Positions 33,804 to 41,119 of a stretch of 59,697 nt of DNA are shown here, one piece after another. The DNA is taken from NCBI GenBank assembly GCA_022821275.1, contig JAJEDY010000034.1:1-59697 (forward strand). The letters are read 5' to 3'. Under the pieces are notes generated by a model. It was not told the DNA's origin and did no database searches. It saw nothing but the letters and a program-made list of their open reading frames with translations. How positions within the stretch are numbered: position 1 is the stretch's first letter; each line of letters begins with the position of its first letter. This DNA is from Candidatus Latescibacterota bacterium. GTDB lineage: Bacteria > Latescibacterota > UBA2968. The position numbers and the translations under genes are program-made.

Positions 33804-36245
33804 TCAGCACTTGAGGCGTGCCATCTTCGGATCCCACAGGGGTTCGGAGGCAACCGTGGCTGGAAGAGACTCGCCAAAGTATTCGATCTCCACCTGGGTT
33901 CCCACGCGGGCGTGTTGCACCGGCAGATAACCGTAGGCGATACCACGGTCAATGGAGTAGCCGTAGTTGGCACTGGTGACATAACCACCTATGCGGCCTT
34001 TGATCCAAATCGGCTCGTTTCCCAAGACCACCGTGTTTGGTGCATCAAGAGTCAGGCAGCAGAGTTTTCGCACCGGGCCCTGCTCACGGACCCTGGCGAG
34101 AGCCTCCCGCCCAATGAAGTCTCCCTTCCCCATCCGCACCGCAAAAGAGAGCTTGGCCTCCAGCGGATTGTACTCGGTGTGGAGTTCGTTGCCCCAAAGC
34201 CGATAGCCCTTTTCGAGCCTCAGAGAGTCAAAGGCCCCCAGCCCAGCGGCAATTGCGCCGTGGGGCTGGCCGGCTTGCCAAAGGTCATCCCACAGAGCTT
34301 GCCCAAACTCGAACGGCGCGTAAAGTTCCCAGCCGAGTTCGCCAACATAGGAAATCCGCAAAGCGAGGACCGGAATCGCGCCAATGACGAGATGCTGCGC
34401 GGTCAGGTAGGGAAATGCGCGGTCAGACACGTCGGCATCGGTGGCGTGGCGCAATAGTTCGCGTGCCCTGGGACCCCAAACGCCTATACAACACCAGCGG
34501 CTGCTCTCATCGGACAGAACAACCGAGCCATCTGTGGGCATGTAGCGGCGGATCCACGCCTTGTCGCGCTCGGCGGTACTACCCCCTGTGATGATGAGGA
34601 ATTGATCGTCGCCAAGGCGTGTTACGGTCAAATCACACTGGATGCCCCCCTGCGGCGTGAGCATCGAAGTATAGGTAATACGGCCCTGGGGTTGGTCCAT
34701 GCGGTTGGCAGTTACATAGTCCAAAAACGCTAAAGCCCCCGGTCCAGATACGCGAAATTTGGCAAACGGGGTCAGGTCAAAAAGCCCCACGCGATCGCGC
34801 ACAGCGCGGTGCTCTGTGCCGATGATGGGTGACCAAAAACGCGCCGCCCAACCGCTGCGGGTGTGGCTGTGATCGATTGGGACCGCGTTGGCTTCAAACC
34901 ACTGGGATCGTTCCCACCCCGCGCTTTCGACAAAGGAGGCCCCCAGTTCCAGATAGCGTTGATGGTAAGGGAGGAGGCGCAGGCCGCGCGGGGCGTCTAT
35001 CGGCTGGGCCGGATGAATGATGTCGTAAACCTCGCGGTATTGCTGCGTACTGCGCTGGACGAAGTAGGAAGCGGTGCGCTGGTAAGGAAGGAAGCGGGCG
35101 AGATCAGCGTGGCGCAAATCCATGGTCGGCTGACCATTTGCCATCCACTCGGCGACCGCCTTGCCGACGCCGCCGGCATGCGTGATCCACACCGCTTCGG
35201 CCGACCAAAATCCCTTGACATGAGGGGCTTCGCCGAGCACGGGCATGCCATCTGGCGTAAACAACAACAGGCCGTTGACCTTGCGGATCAGCGGAGCTCG
35301 CCTGAGTGCTGGCAACAGTTCGCCGGCCGAGATCATCCCCTCGCGAAAGGCAGCGGCCGACCAGGGCCGCATGGAAGGCATCTCGGGTGCTTGCTCATGC
35401 GACTCGATATTCTCTGGCGCAACGCGCACAGGCTCGTGGTCGTAGGAACCGACCAGGTACGCCTCGCCCTCCTGCCGACAGTAGATCGCCCGGTCTTGAT
35501 GGCGGAGGATGGGATGTCGGTACTGCGTGGTTTCGCCAGCGAGCTCGGGCAAAGGGGCTGTTTCGGCGTACAGGTGGCAAAACGGCACCAGCGGTAGGGA
35601 AACACCTGCCATCTGTCCGATAAGCCGCCCCCATATTCCGGCAGCGCAGACAATGGCCTCGGTGCGGATATGCCCGCGGTCGGTTTGCACCGCAGCCACG
35701 CGACCTTCGACCACATCAATACCGGTTACTGTGGTATTTCCATAAAACCGTGCGGCCCCGCTGGCTTGCTCGGCCATGGCCTCGGCCAGTTGCCAGGCCC
35801 GTGCAATGCCATCGCTGGGCGTGTACAGGGCACCGTAGATCGAGTCGGTCAAAAGCGGGATTTTTTCGCGGGCCTCGTCTGGGCCGAGCAAGCCGGTATC
35901 AATGCCCCAGCCCCGACCAGCCCCGACCTTGCGCTTGAGTTCGTCGAACCGCTCAGGCGTCGTCGCGACTTCCAAACCGCCGACCCCAAACCACAGTGGC
36001 TCGCCATCGGAGGGACTGAGGCGTTGGTAGAGCTGGGTCGTTTCGCGGGCAAAGACAGACATTATACGCGAGACATTGACCTGGAACACGAGGCCCGGGG
36101 CGTGGGAGGTCGAACCGCCTGTTTTGAACAGCGGCCCCTTTTCCAGAACCACAATGTCCTTCCAACCCAGTTGCCCAAGGTGGTAGGCGACGCTGGTCCC
36201 GGCGATACCCGCGCCGATGATAACGACCCGTGCGTGATTTTGCAT
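33804..36245 (-). CDS. FAD-dependent dimethylglycine/sarcosine dehydrogenase-like protein with C-terminal GcvT domain
   Basis: The 813-residue protein has an N-terminal FAD domain (VVIIGAGIAGTSVAYHLGQL), the segment GGSTSHAPGLVF whose His corresponds to the covalent flavin site, a central oxidoreductase linker (FAO_M), and a C-terminal GcvT-type folate domain from about residue 440 (RVGLFDLTPFAKFRVSGPGA). This is the architecture of dimethylglycine and sarcosine dehydrogenases, which demethylate N-methyl amines and pass formaldehyde to tetrahydrofolate. AAAGGG precedes ATG 36245. Substrate choice within the family is not provable. It probably ends its own transcript at the hairpin at 33750. 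Confidence 0.88.
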   Translation of the reverse strand: MQNHARVVIIGAGIAGTSVAYHLGQLGWKDIVVLEKGPLFKTGGSTSHAPGLVFQVNVSRIMSVFARETTQLYQRLSPSDGEPLWFGVGGLEVATTPERFDELKRKVGAGRGWGIDTGLLGPDEAREKIPLLTDSIYGALYTPSDGIARAWQLAEAMAEQASGAARFYGNTTVTGIDVVEGRVAAVQTDRGHIRTEAIVCAAGIWGRLIGQMAGVSLPLVPFCHLYAETAPLPELAGETTQYRHPILRHQDRAIYCRQEGEAYLVGSYDHEPVRVAPENIESHEQAPEMPSMRPWSAAAFREGMISAGELLPALRRAPLIRKVNGLLLFTPDGMPVLGEAPHVKGFWSAEAVWITHAGGVGKAVAEWMANGQPTMDLRHADLARFLPYQRTASYFVQRSTQQYREVYDIIHPAQPIDAPRGLRLLPYHQRYLELGASFVESAGWERSQWFEANAVPIDHSHTRSGWAARFWSPIIGTEHRAVRDRVGLFDLTPFAKFRVSGPGALAFLDYVTANRMDQPQGRITYTSMLTPQGGIQCDLTVTRLGDDQFLIITGGSTAERDKAWIRRYMPTDGSVVLSDESSRWCCIGVWGPRARELLRHATDADVSDRAFPYLTAQHLVIGAIPVLALRISYVGELGWELYAPFEFGQALWDDLWQAGQPHGAIAAGLGAFDSLRLEKGYRLWGNELHTEYNPLEAKLSFAVRMGKGDFIGREALARVREQGPVRKLCCLTLDAPNTVVLGNEPIWIKGRIGGYVTSANYGYSIDRGIAYGYLPVQHARVGTQVEIEYFGESLPATVASEPLWDPKMARLKC

Positions 36246-36291
36246 CGTAGCCCTTTCGGTGAAGAAGTGTCAACGCGACTCACCGACCCGT

Positions 36292-36325
36292 TGCCTGCCT
36301 ATGCGTGTACGCAGGCAGACAGGCA
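36292..36325. repeat. Imperfect palindrome in the dehydrogenase-ileS spacer
   Basis: TGCCTGCCTATGCG and CGCAGGCAGACAGGCA form an imperfect hairpin with a TGTA loop. It lies between ileS (stop at 36345) and the dehydrogenase start. There is no T-tract, so it is probably a dispersed palindromic element rather than a strong terminator. Confidence 0.5.
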
Positions 36326-36344
36326 CACCGTTCTGTTGATGAAT

Positions 36345-39300
36345 TTATACCGCACTTGTTTTCTCGACGAGAAACCGCACAGTATGGCCTTCAAGGTCAA
36401 CCGCATCGCCATCCACCTCATCTGCGCGAACCAATATCGTACAGAGCGTCTCACCCATGATATAATCTCGAAACTGATCGAAAGCAGGTGTCAGAGAATT
36501 GCCATTATCCATATATGTCACAGCGATCCGGTCTGAAACATCCAGCCCCTTCTCCTTGCGGATATTTTGAATAACATGGACGATCTCACGCGCCAGACCT
36601 TCGCGTACCAAATTTTCATCCCTGTGCAAATCCAGCGCCACCGTAATATCGCCTTCATTTGCCACAGCCATATCTTCCTTCTCTTCGCGCTGGATCAAAA
36701 TATCATCCACCGTGAGATCTAAAGGCTCTGCACCATCCAATTCCAATAACAGTGCGTGACCTTCGCGTAGAGATTGGATTTCCTCAAAGCTGAGATCCGC
36801 AATCTTCCCCGCAGCCACATTCATATTTTTTCCCAAACGCGGGCCTAGCACTCTGAAGTTGGCTTTTGCAGAAAGTGTCACCACAGCCTCTTCATCGTCG
36901 CGAATATCCACCTCTTTCACATTTAATTCATCCGCGACAATATCCTGTAATACCCTGAGATCTTCGCGCACATCCTCCTGCATAGACACCAGAATCGCCG
37001 TACGCAACGGATGTCGGGTCCTCGCATTGGCCTGACTCCGCAAGAACCTGCCCAACCCAACCGCTGTTCGCGTACGCGCCATCTGCTGTTCGAGCTTCTC
37101 ATCGAGATCTTCTTCAATCACATCGGGATAATCGCACAAATGAACGGACTCCGGCATATCGCTCGCGCGCAAATTCCGGTAGATAGTCTCCGTGATAAAC
37201 GGCGCGAAAGGCGCCAGCGCTTTGACCAGCGTCAAAAGCACATGATAAAGCGTCGCATAAGCAGACAATTTATCGCTATCATTATCGCTCTTCCAGAAAC
37301 GCCGTCGGCTACGCCGGATATACCAGTTGGTCATATCGTCGATAAAGGTTGCAAATCGCGTAGCCGCTGTTTGCAAATGACAGCGATCCAAACCCTGGCG
37401 AATATCGCGCACCAGATGATTCAAACGCGCGCGAATCCAGCGGTCAAGCGGATGATCTGACCGGTCCGATGCAGGCTGCCAGTTATCAACACGCGCATAA
37501 GTGACGAGAAAACTATACGCATTCCACAAAGGCAGCAAGACGCTGCGCATCGTCTTTTGAACCCCCTGTTCCGAAAAAGCGAGATCTTCGCCGCGCACCA
37601 CAGGTGAAGACAGCATATTGAGACGCAGAGCGTCGGCACCATAAGTATCCATAATATGCATCGGATCGGGATAATTCTTCAACCGCTTGGACATTTTGCG
37701 CCCATCTTCGGCCAGAATCATACCGTTGACCACGACATTATTAAACGGCGGACGGTCAAAAAGAGCAGCGCCGAGCACGACAAGCGTATAAAACCAGCCG
37801 CGCGTCTGATCCAATCCCTCAGCGATAAAATCCGCTGGAAAATGCGCATCCAGCCAATCCTTGTTCTCAAATGGATAATGGCGTTGTGCATAGGGCATCG
37901 AACCGCTCTCAAACCAGCAATCGAGCACCTCGGGCACGCGGGTAAGAGGTCCCGTCTCTCCCTCAATAATAACCGGATCCATAAAATGCTTGTGGATATC
38001 GTCAAACTTTCCACCCGTGCGTTCCTCCAGTTCGCCGATAGAGCCAACACACACGGTCTCACCCGTCTCTTCATTTCGCCACAGGGGAAGCGGACACCCC
38101 CAATAGCGATTGCGGGAAATCGCCCAATCCCGCGCATTTTCCAGCCAATTGCCAAAACGCCCCGCCTTGATGTGTTCGGGCACCCAGTGGATCTGCGCGT
38201 TTGCACGAAGCATCTTCTCTTTAATCTTCTCGATATTGACAAACCACGTCGAGATCGCCCTGTAAATAAGAGGCGACTCACACCGCCAGCAGTGGGGATA
38301 ACTGTGGTGATGTGTGGAACGATGTACGAGTTTGCCCTCCTCTTTTAAGCGATTCACAATGTCGTTGTCACAATCCTTGACAAAGCGACCTTCGTAGTCA
38401 TGCACTTCAGATGTAAAACGACATTCGGCATCAATCGGACATACAGACGGAACGCCGTGAACGCGACCGGCTTCGGCATCGTCTTCGCCAAATCCAGGTG
38501 CCGTATGGACAATACCCGTACCCTCTTCAGTCGTAACAAATTCGGCTGTAATAATGCGGAACGCCCCCTGGACGCGCAAATCTTCAAAATAGGGAAAAAG
38601 CGGTTCGTATTGCAGACCCAGGAGTTCTTTCCCCTTTGCGGTCCTGACAATCTCGGGTCTGCCCGAGGGATAATAAGTATCCACGCGCGCCTCAGCGAGA
38701 ACGTACGTCACATCTCCATCTTTGATATACGCGTAATCCACATCTTCATGCACGGTCATAGCCAGATTTGACGGCAGTGTCCAGGGCGTTGTCGTCCACG
38801 CCAGCAGATATGTATCCGGTTCATCTTTGAGTTTGAACGCAACGGTAATAGCCGGGTCCTGCACGGACTCATACCCCTGATTGGCTTCAAAATTGGACAA
38901 GGGTGTCGCATCCCGGGGGCAGTAAGGCAAAATTTTGTGTCCCTCGTAAATCAATCCCTTATCCCAAAGCTGTCTGAACACCCACCAGATAGACTCCATG
39001 TAATCGCGGTCCATCGTGCGGTACCCATTTTCAAAATCGACCCAGCGCCCAATGCGCTTGACAAATTGTCGCCATTCGGCAGTATAGCGCAAAACAATAT
39101 CCCGGCAGGCTTCATTGTATTCCGCAACCCCGTACTCTTCAATCTCACTTTTGCTATTCAAGCCCAGTTCCTGGCTAAGCTCGTATTCCACGGGCAAGCC
39201 GTGACAGTCCCATCCAAAGACGCGATCTACGTATTTGCCATTCATAGTTTGATAGCGCGGGATCACATCTTTGATCGTCCCTGCCAGTAAGTGTCCGTAG

Positions 39301-39464
39301 TGAGGCAAACCCGTTGCAAAAGGCGGCCCATCGTAAAAAACGTATTCATCGTTATTCTTTCTGATCTCGAGCGACTTTTCAAAAGCTCTGATCTCATCCC
39401 AAAAAGCGAGCACCTTCTCTTCCTCTTTGGGAAAATTCACATGTGTATCTACTTTTTCAAACAT
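36345..39464 (-). CDS. ileS: Isoleucyl-tRNA synthetase, type 2
   Basis: The 1039-residue class-I synthetase charges tRNA-Ile. DGPPFATGLPHYGHLLAGTI carries the HIGH-type motif (HYGH), and KMSKRLKNYPDP the KMSKS-type loop near residue 600. A CP1 editing domain lies between (WTTTPWTLPSNLAMTV). Length, the GLPHYGH wording and the C-terminal extension place it in the type-2, eukaryote-like group, often insensitive to mupirocin. AGGAG lies before ATG 39464. Its leader contains a short ORF and a rho-independent terminator (39575-39768), which may control it. The dehydrogenase start lies about 100 bp beyond its end. Confidence 0.96.
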   Translation of the reverse strand: MFEKVDTHVNFPKEEEKVLAFWDEIRAFEKSLEIRKNNDEYVFYDGPPFATGLPHYGHLLAGTIKDVIPRYQTMNGKYVDRVFGWDCHGLPVEYELSQELGLNSKSEIEEYGVAEYNEACRDIVLRYTAEWRQFVKRIGRWVDFENGYRTMDRDYMESIWWVFRQLWDKGLIYEGHKILPYCPRDATPLSNFEANQGYESVQDPAITVAFKLKDEPDTYLLAWTTTPWTLPSNLAMTVHEDVDYAYIKDGDVTYVLAEARVDTYYPSGRPEIVRTAKGKELLGLQYEPLFPYFEDLRVQGAFRIITAEFVTTEEGTGIVHTAPGFGEDDAEAGRVHGVPSVCPIDAECRFTSEVHDYEGRFVKDCDNDIVNRLKEEGKLVHRSTHHHSYPHCWRCESPLIYRAISTWFVNIEKIKEKMLRANAQIHWVPEHIKAGRFGNWLENARDWAISRNRYWGCPLPLWRNEETGETVCVGSIGELEERTGGKFDDIHKHFMDPVIIEGETGPLTRVPEVLDCWFESGSMPYAQRHYPFENKDWLDAHFPADFIAEGLDQTRGWFYTLVVLGAALFDRPPFNNVVVNGMILAEDGRKMSKRLKNYPDPMHIMDTYGADALRLNMLSSPVVRGEDLAFSEQGVQKTMRSVLLPLWNAYSFLVTYARVDNWQPASDRSDHPLDRWIRARLNHLVRDIRQGLDRCHLQTAATRFATFIDDMTNWYIRRSRRRFWKSDNDSDKLSAYATLYHVLLTLVKALAPFAPFITETIYRNLRASDMPESVHLCDYPDVIEEDLDEKLEQQMARTRTAVGLGRFLRSQANARTRHPLRTAILVSMQEDVREDLRVLQDIVADELNVKEVDIRDDEEAVVTLSAKANFRVLGPRLGKNMNVAAGKIADLSFEEIQSLREGHALLLELDGAEPLDLTVDDILIQREEKEDMAVANEGDITVALDLHRDENLVREGLAREIVHVIQNIRKEKGLDVSDRIAVTYMDNGNSLTPAFDQFRDYIMGETLCTILVRADEVDGDAVDLEGHTVRFLVEKTSAV

Positions 39465-39477
39465 TAAAAACTCCTAT

Positions 39478-39509
39478 CAGGATGGGCAGGATGGAAGGAT
39501 GAGCAGGAT
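39478..39509. repeat. Short near-tandem GCAGGATGG-like repeat just upstream of ileS
   Basis: On the plus strand the stretch reads as successive variants of GCAGGATGG (starting 39478, 39486, 39495 degenerate, 39502). It lies 14-45 bases before the ileS start, so it would be in the transcribed leader. Confidence 0.55.
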
Positions 39510-39574
39510 ACCCCTAAAGCCACCCATCGGGTTAGATGCCGAAGCTTTATCAAAAAAACTGTCCAGAGTATTAC

Positions 39575-39608
39575 AAAAAAAACCGCCACGGCAAACGCCT
39601 CTGGCGGT
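39575..39608 (-). terminator. Rho-independent terminator in the ileS leader, minus strand
   Basis: On the minus strand ACCGCCA (39608-39602) pairs with TGGCGGT (39588-39582), with an inner GGC/GCC pair around a GTTT loop, followed by eight Ts (39582-39575). It lies between the 45-codon ORF and ileS, so it either ends a separate small transcript or acts as an attenuator for ileS. Confidence 0.85.
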
Positions 39609-39630
39609 GTGTCATACAAAAGTATATAGC

Positions 39631-39768
39631 TTAAGAAAAACAACACCCCACAAGCGTCTCCGCGGCATATATACGTATAACCTCAATGGCACTGCCCGGT
39701 GTCAGATAACCTGTCACCTGGGCAGGACCCTTTTTCAGTTGTGGGGATGTTTGATGGGGTGTAGTCAT
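39631..39768 (-). CDS. Small ORF, 45 aa, possible leader peptide or precursor peptide
   Basis: On the minus strand ATG 39768 is preceded by AAGGA with seven-base spacing and opens 45 codons ending at TAA 39631. The product begins MTTPHQTSPQLKKGPAQVTG and ends AETLVGCCFS. Three Ile codons (ATT, ATA, ATA) cluster in AIEVIRIY, and a terminator follows 22 bases after the stop, upstream of ileS. That is the layout of an attenuation leader. A Cys-Cys C-terminus on a short soluble leader also recalls ribosomally made modified-peptide precursors, but no maturase is nearby. The Npt-like transporter stops 66 bp upstream. Expression is plausible, role unknown. Confidence 0.45.
   Translation of the reverse strand: MTTPHQTSPQLKKGPAQVTGYLTPGSAIEVIRIYAAETLVGCCFS
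39692..39725. other. Strong hairpin inside the 45-codon ORF
   Basis: CTGCCC-GGTG-T-CAG (39692-39705) pairs with CTG-T-CACC-T-GGGCAG (39711-39725): 13 base pairs with one bulge and one mismatch, around a five-base loop. Such stability inside a short ORF next to a terminator suggests a structured leader RNA. Confidence 0.6.
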
Positions 39769-39834
39769 ATTCCAATCCTTTTTTATCAGCGCGGTTAAAA
39801 ATAGAGATTTTGGTATATTGTGTCAAGCACTCAT

Positions 39835-41106
39835 CTAAAAATCGGCAATTTCCTCTGAAACCAGTGGTCTCTCCTCCGATCTGGTAATTGCCCACGCGAT
39901 CCAGCTCCACACCCCCAACGCGCCCAAAGCGACAAGCGGATATACTGATCCCGGCAGCCGTCCAATATTGAAAACCCTGTAAGAAATGATCCCCGCCAGC
40001 GCGAGCAAACCCGAAGTCATCCCCTTTGACGCGCGATAACCAAAAGCATCAATCACTTCTTTTGCCCGATACCTCGCATCAAACGAAAGCGGAATATAGA
40101 GCAACTCTTTTGCCGCTCGAAACACCGAGTAATCCAGCGTCTTAAACACCAGATAAGCCAGTGCGCCAGTAGTGAGAGTGGGATAAGCCAACAACACCCC
40201 ACACGTTATTAGATGAACCACCGGAATACCGAGATGTGCGGTTCGCAACGACACAAAATGCAGCAACAGGGGCGCAACGCCAAACTGAAACACAAATGCA
40301 CATGCATTCAACAACGCATAAAAATGCCCAAAATACGCAGTGCGTTCATCCTGTATTGGAAGCGCCGTTTCTACCAGCCCGCTGAACCGCAGATCCAGCA
40401 CCGCCGACACCATCTGCGTGACAAAAATCAATCCCGCGAGATAGCGCAAAGTCGGAATATCCCGAAACAAACCCAACGCCAGCTTTCCTCGCTTTTCCGA
40501 CTCTTGAACTGGCACACCCCCCAGACCATAAGCCCACCACGCCAGAATCGCTGCTGGCAGCAGGGATAATGCGGCAAAAATCAACAGGTGTTCACTGCCT
40601 ATCACCTTCGCCGTTTGCCCCACAATCAAACCCCCACAAATCGCACCCACCGACGCAATACCACAGATCGGTCCATTGTACTTTCGTCCCTGATCATCGC
40701 GCAAGACGCTATTGATAAACGACCAGTATTGCTCAATAATCAACACAATATACGCTTCGCGCAGCACGTATAACACCCCGACCGCCGGATGAAAACCAGA
40801 TAAAATCCCCCCATAACACGCCAGAATACCCCCACCCGAAAGCACCGACGTCAAAAACAAAGTCTGCCGCGACCCAAACCGCGACAACAACACTCCGTAT
40901 CCCCAAACCATACCAAACGTACCTATAGGTGCCAGCGTCATGACAAAAGGCAAATTGTGCGCCCCATACGCCCCAATAAACAACGACGTAGATACACTCC
41001 GCACAAACTCATATCCACACAACAAAAAGCTCGCCGCAAAACCAACCATCAACGCACCGGCAACAGGTCGCCTATTCTCTTCTATTACTGACATTATTCT
41101 TCTCAT
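39835..41106 (-). CDS. Npt1/Npt2-type (ATP/ADP translocase-like) membrane transporter
   Basis: This 423-residue protein has about 12 membrane helices. FRAAKELLYIPLSFDARYRA followed by KEVIDAFGYRASKG is the segment most typical of the nucleotide transporter (NTT/Tlc) family, distinct from ordinary MFS sugar transporters. In intracellular bacteria these exchange ATP for ADP; many free-living bacteria carry relatives of unknown substrate. ATG 41106 is used; ATG 41094 is an alternative. It follows the nucleotidase-like barrel protein by 13 bases in the same operon, which supports a nucleotide-related role. Confidence 0.7.
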   Translation of the reverse strand: MRRIMSVIEENRRPVAGALMVGFAASFLLCGYEFVRSVSTSLFIGAYGAHNLPFVMTLAPIGTFGMVWGYGVLLSRFGSRQTLFLTSVLSGGGILACYGGILSGFHPAVGVLYVLREAYIVLIIEQYWSFINSVLRDDQGRKYNGPICGIASVGAICGGLIVGQTAKVIGSEHLLIFAALSLLPAAILAWWAYGLGGVPVQESEKRGKLALGLFRDIPTLRYLAGLIFVTQMVSAVLDLRFSGLVETALPIQDERTAYFGHFYALLNACAFVFQFGVAPLLLHFVSLRTAHLGIPVVHLITCGVLLAYPTLTTGALAYLVFKTLDYSVFRAAKELLYIPLSFDARYRAKEVIDAFGYRASKGMTSGLLALAGIISYRVFNIGRLPGSVYPLVALGALGVWSWIAWAITRSEERPLVSEEIADF

Positions 41107-41119
41107 CTATTCTGTGAAC

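Noticed and set aside
37656-38348. 230-codon plus-strand ORF
   Set aside because: Antisense to ileS; no recognisable features.
39465-39834. T-box riboswitch upstream of ileS
   Set aside because: I could not find the conserved T-box antiterminator sequence (TGGNACCGCG-like); only the short ORF, hairpin and terminator are visible.
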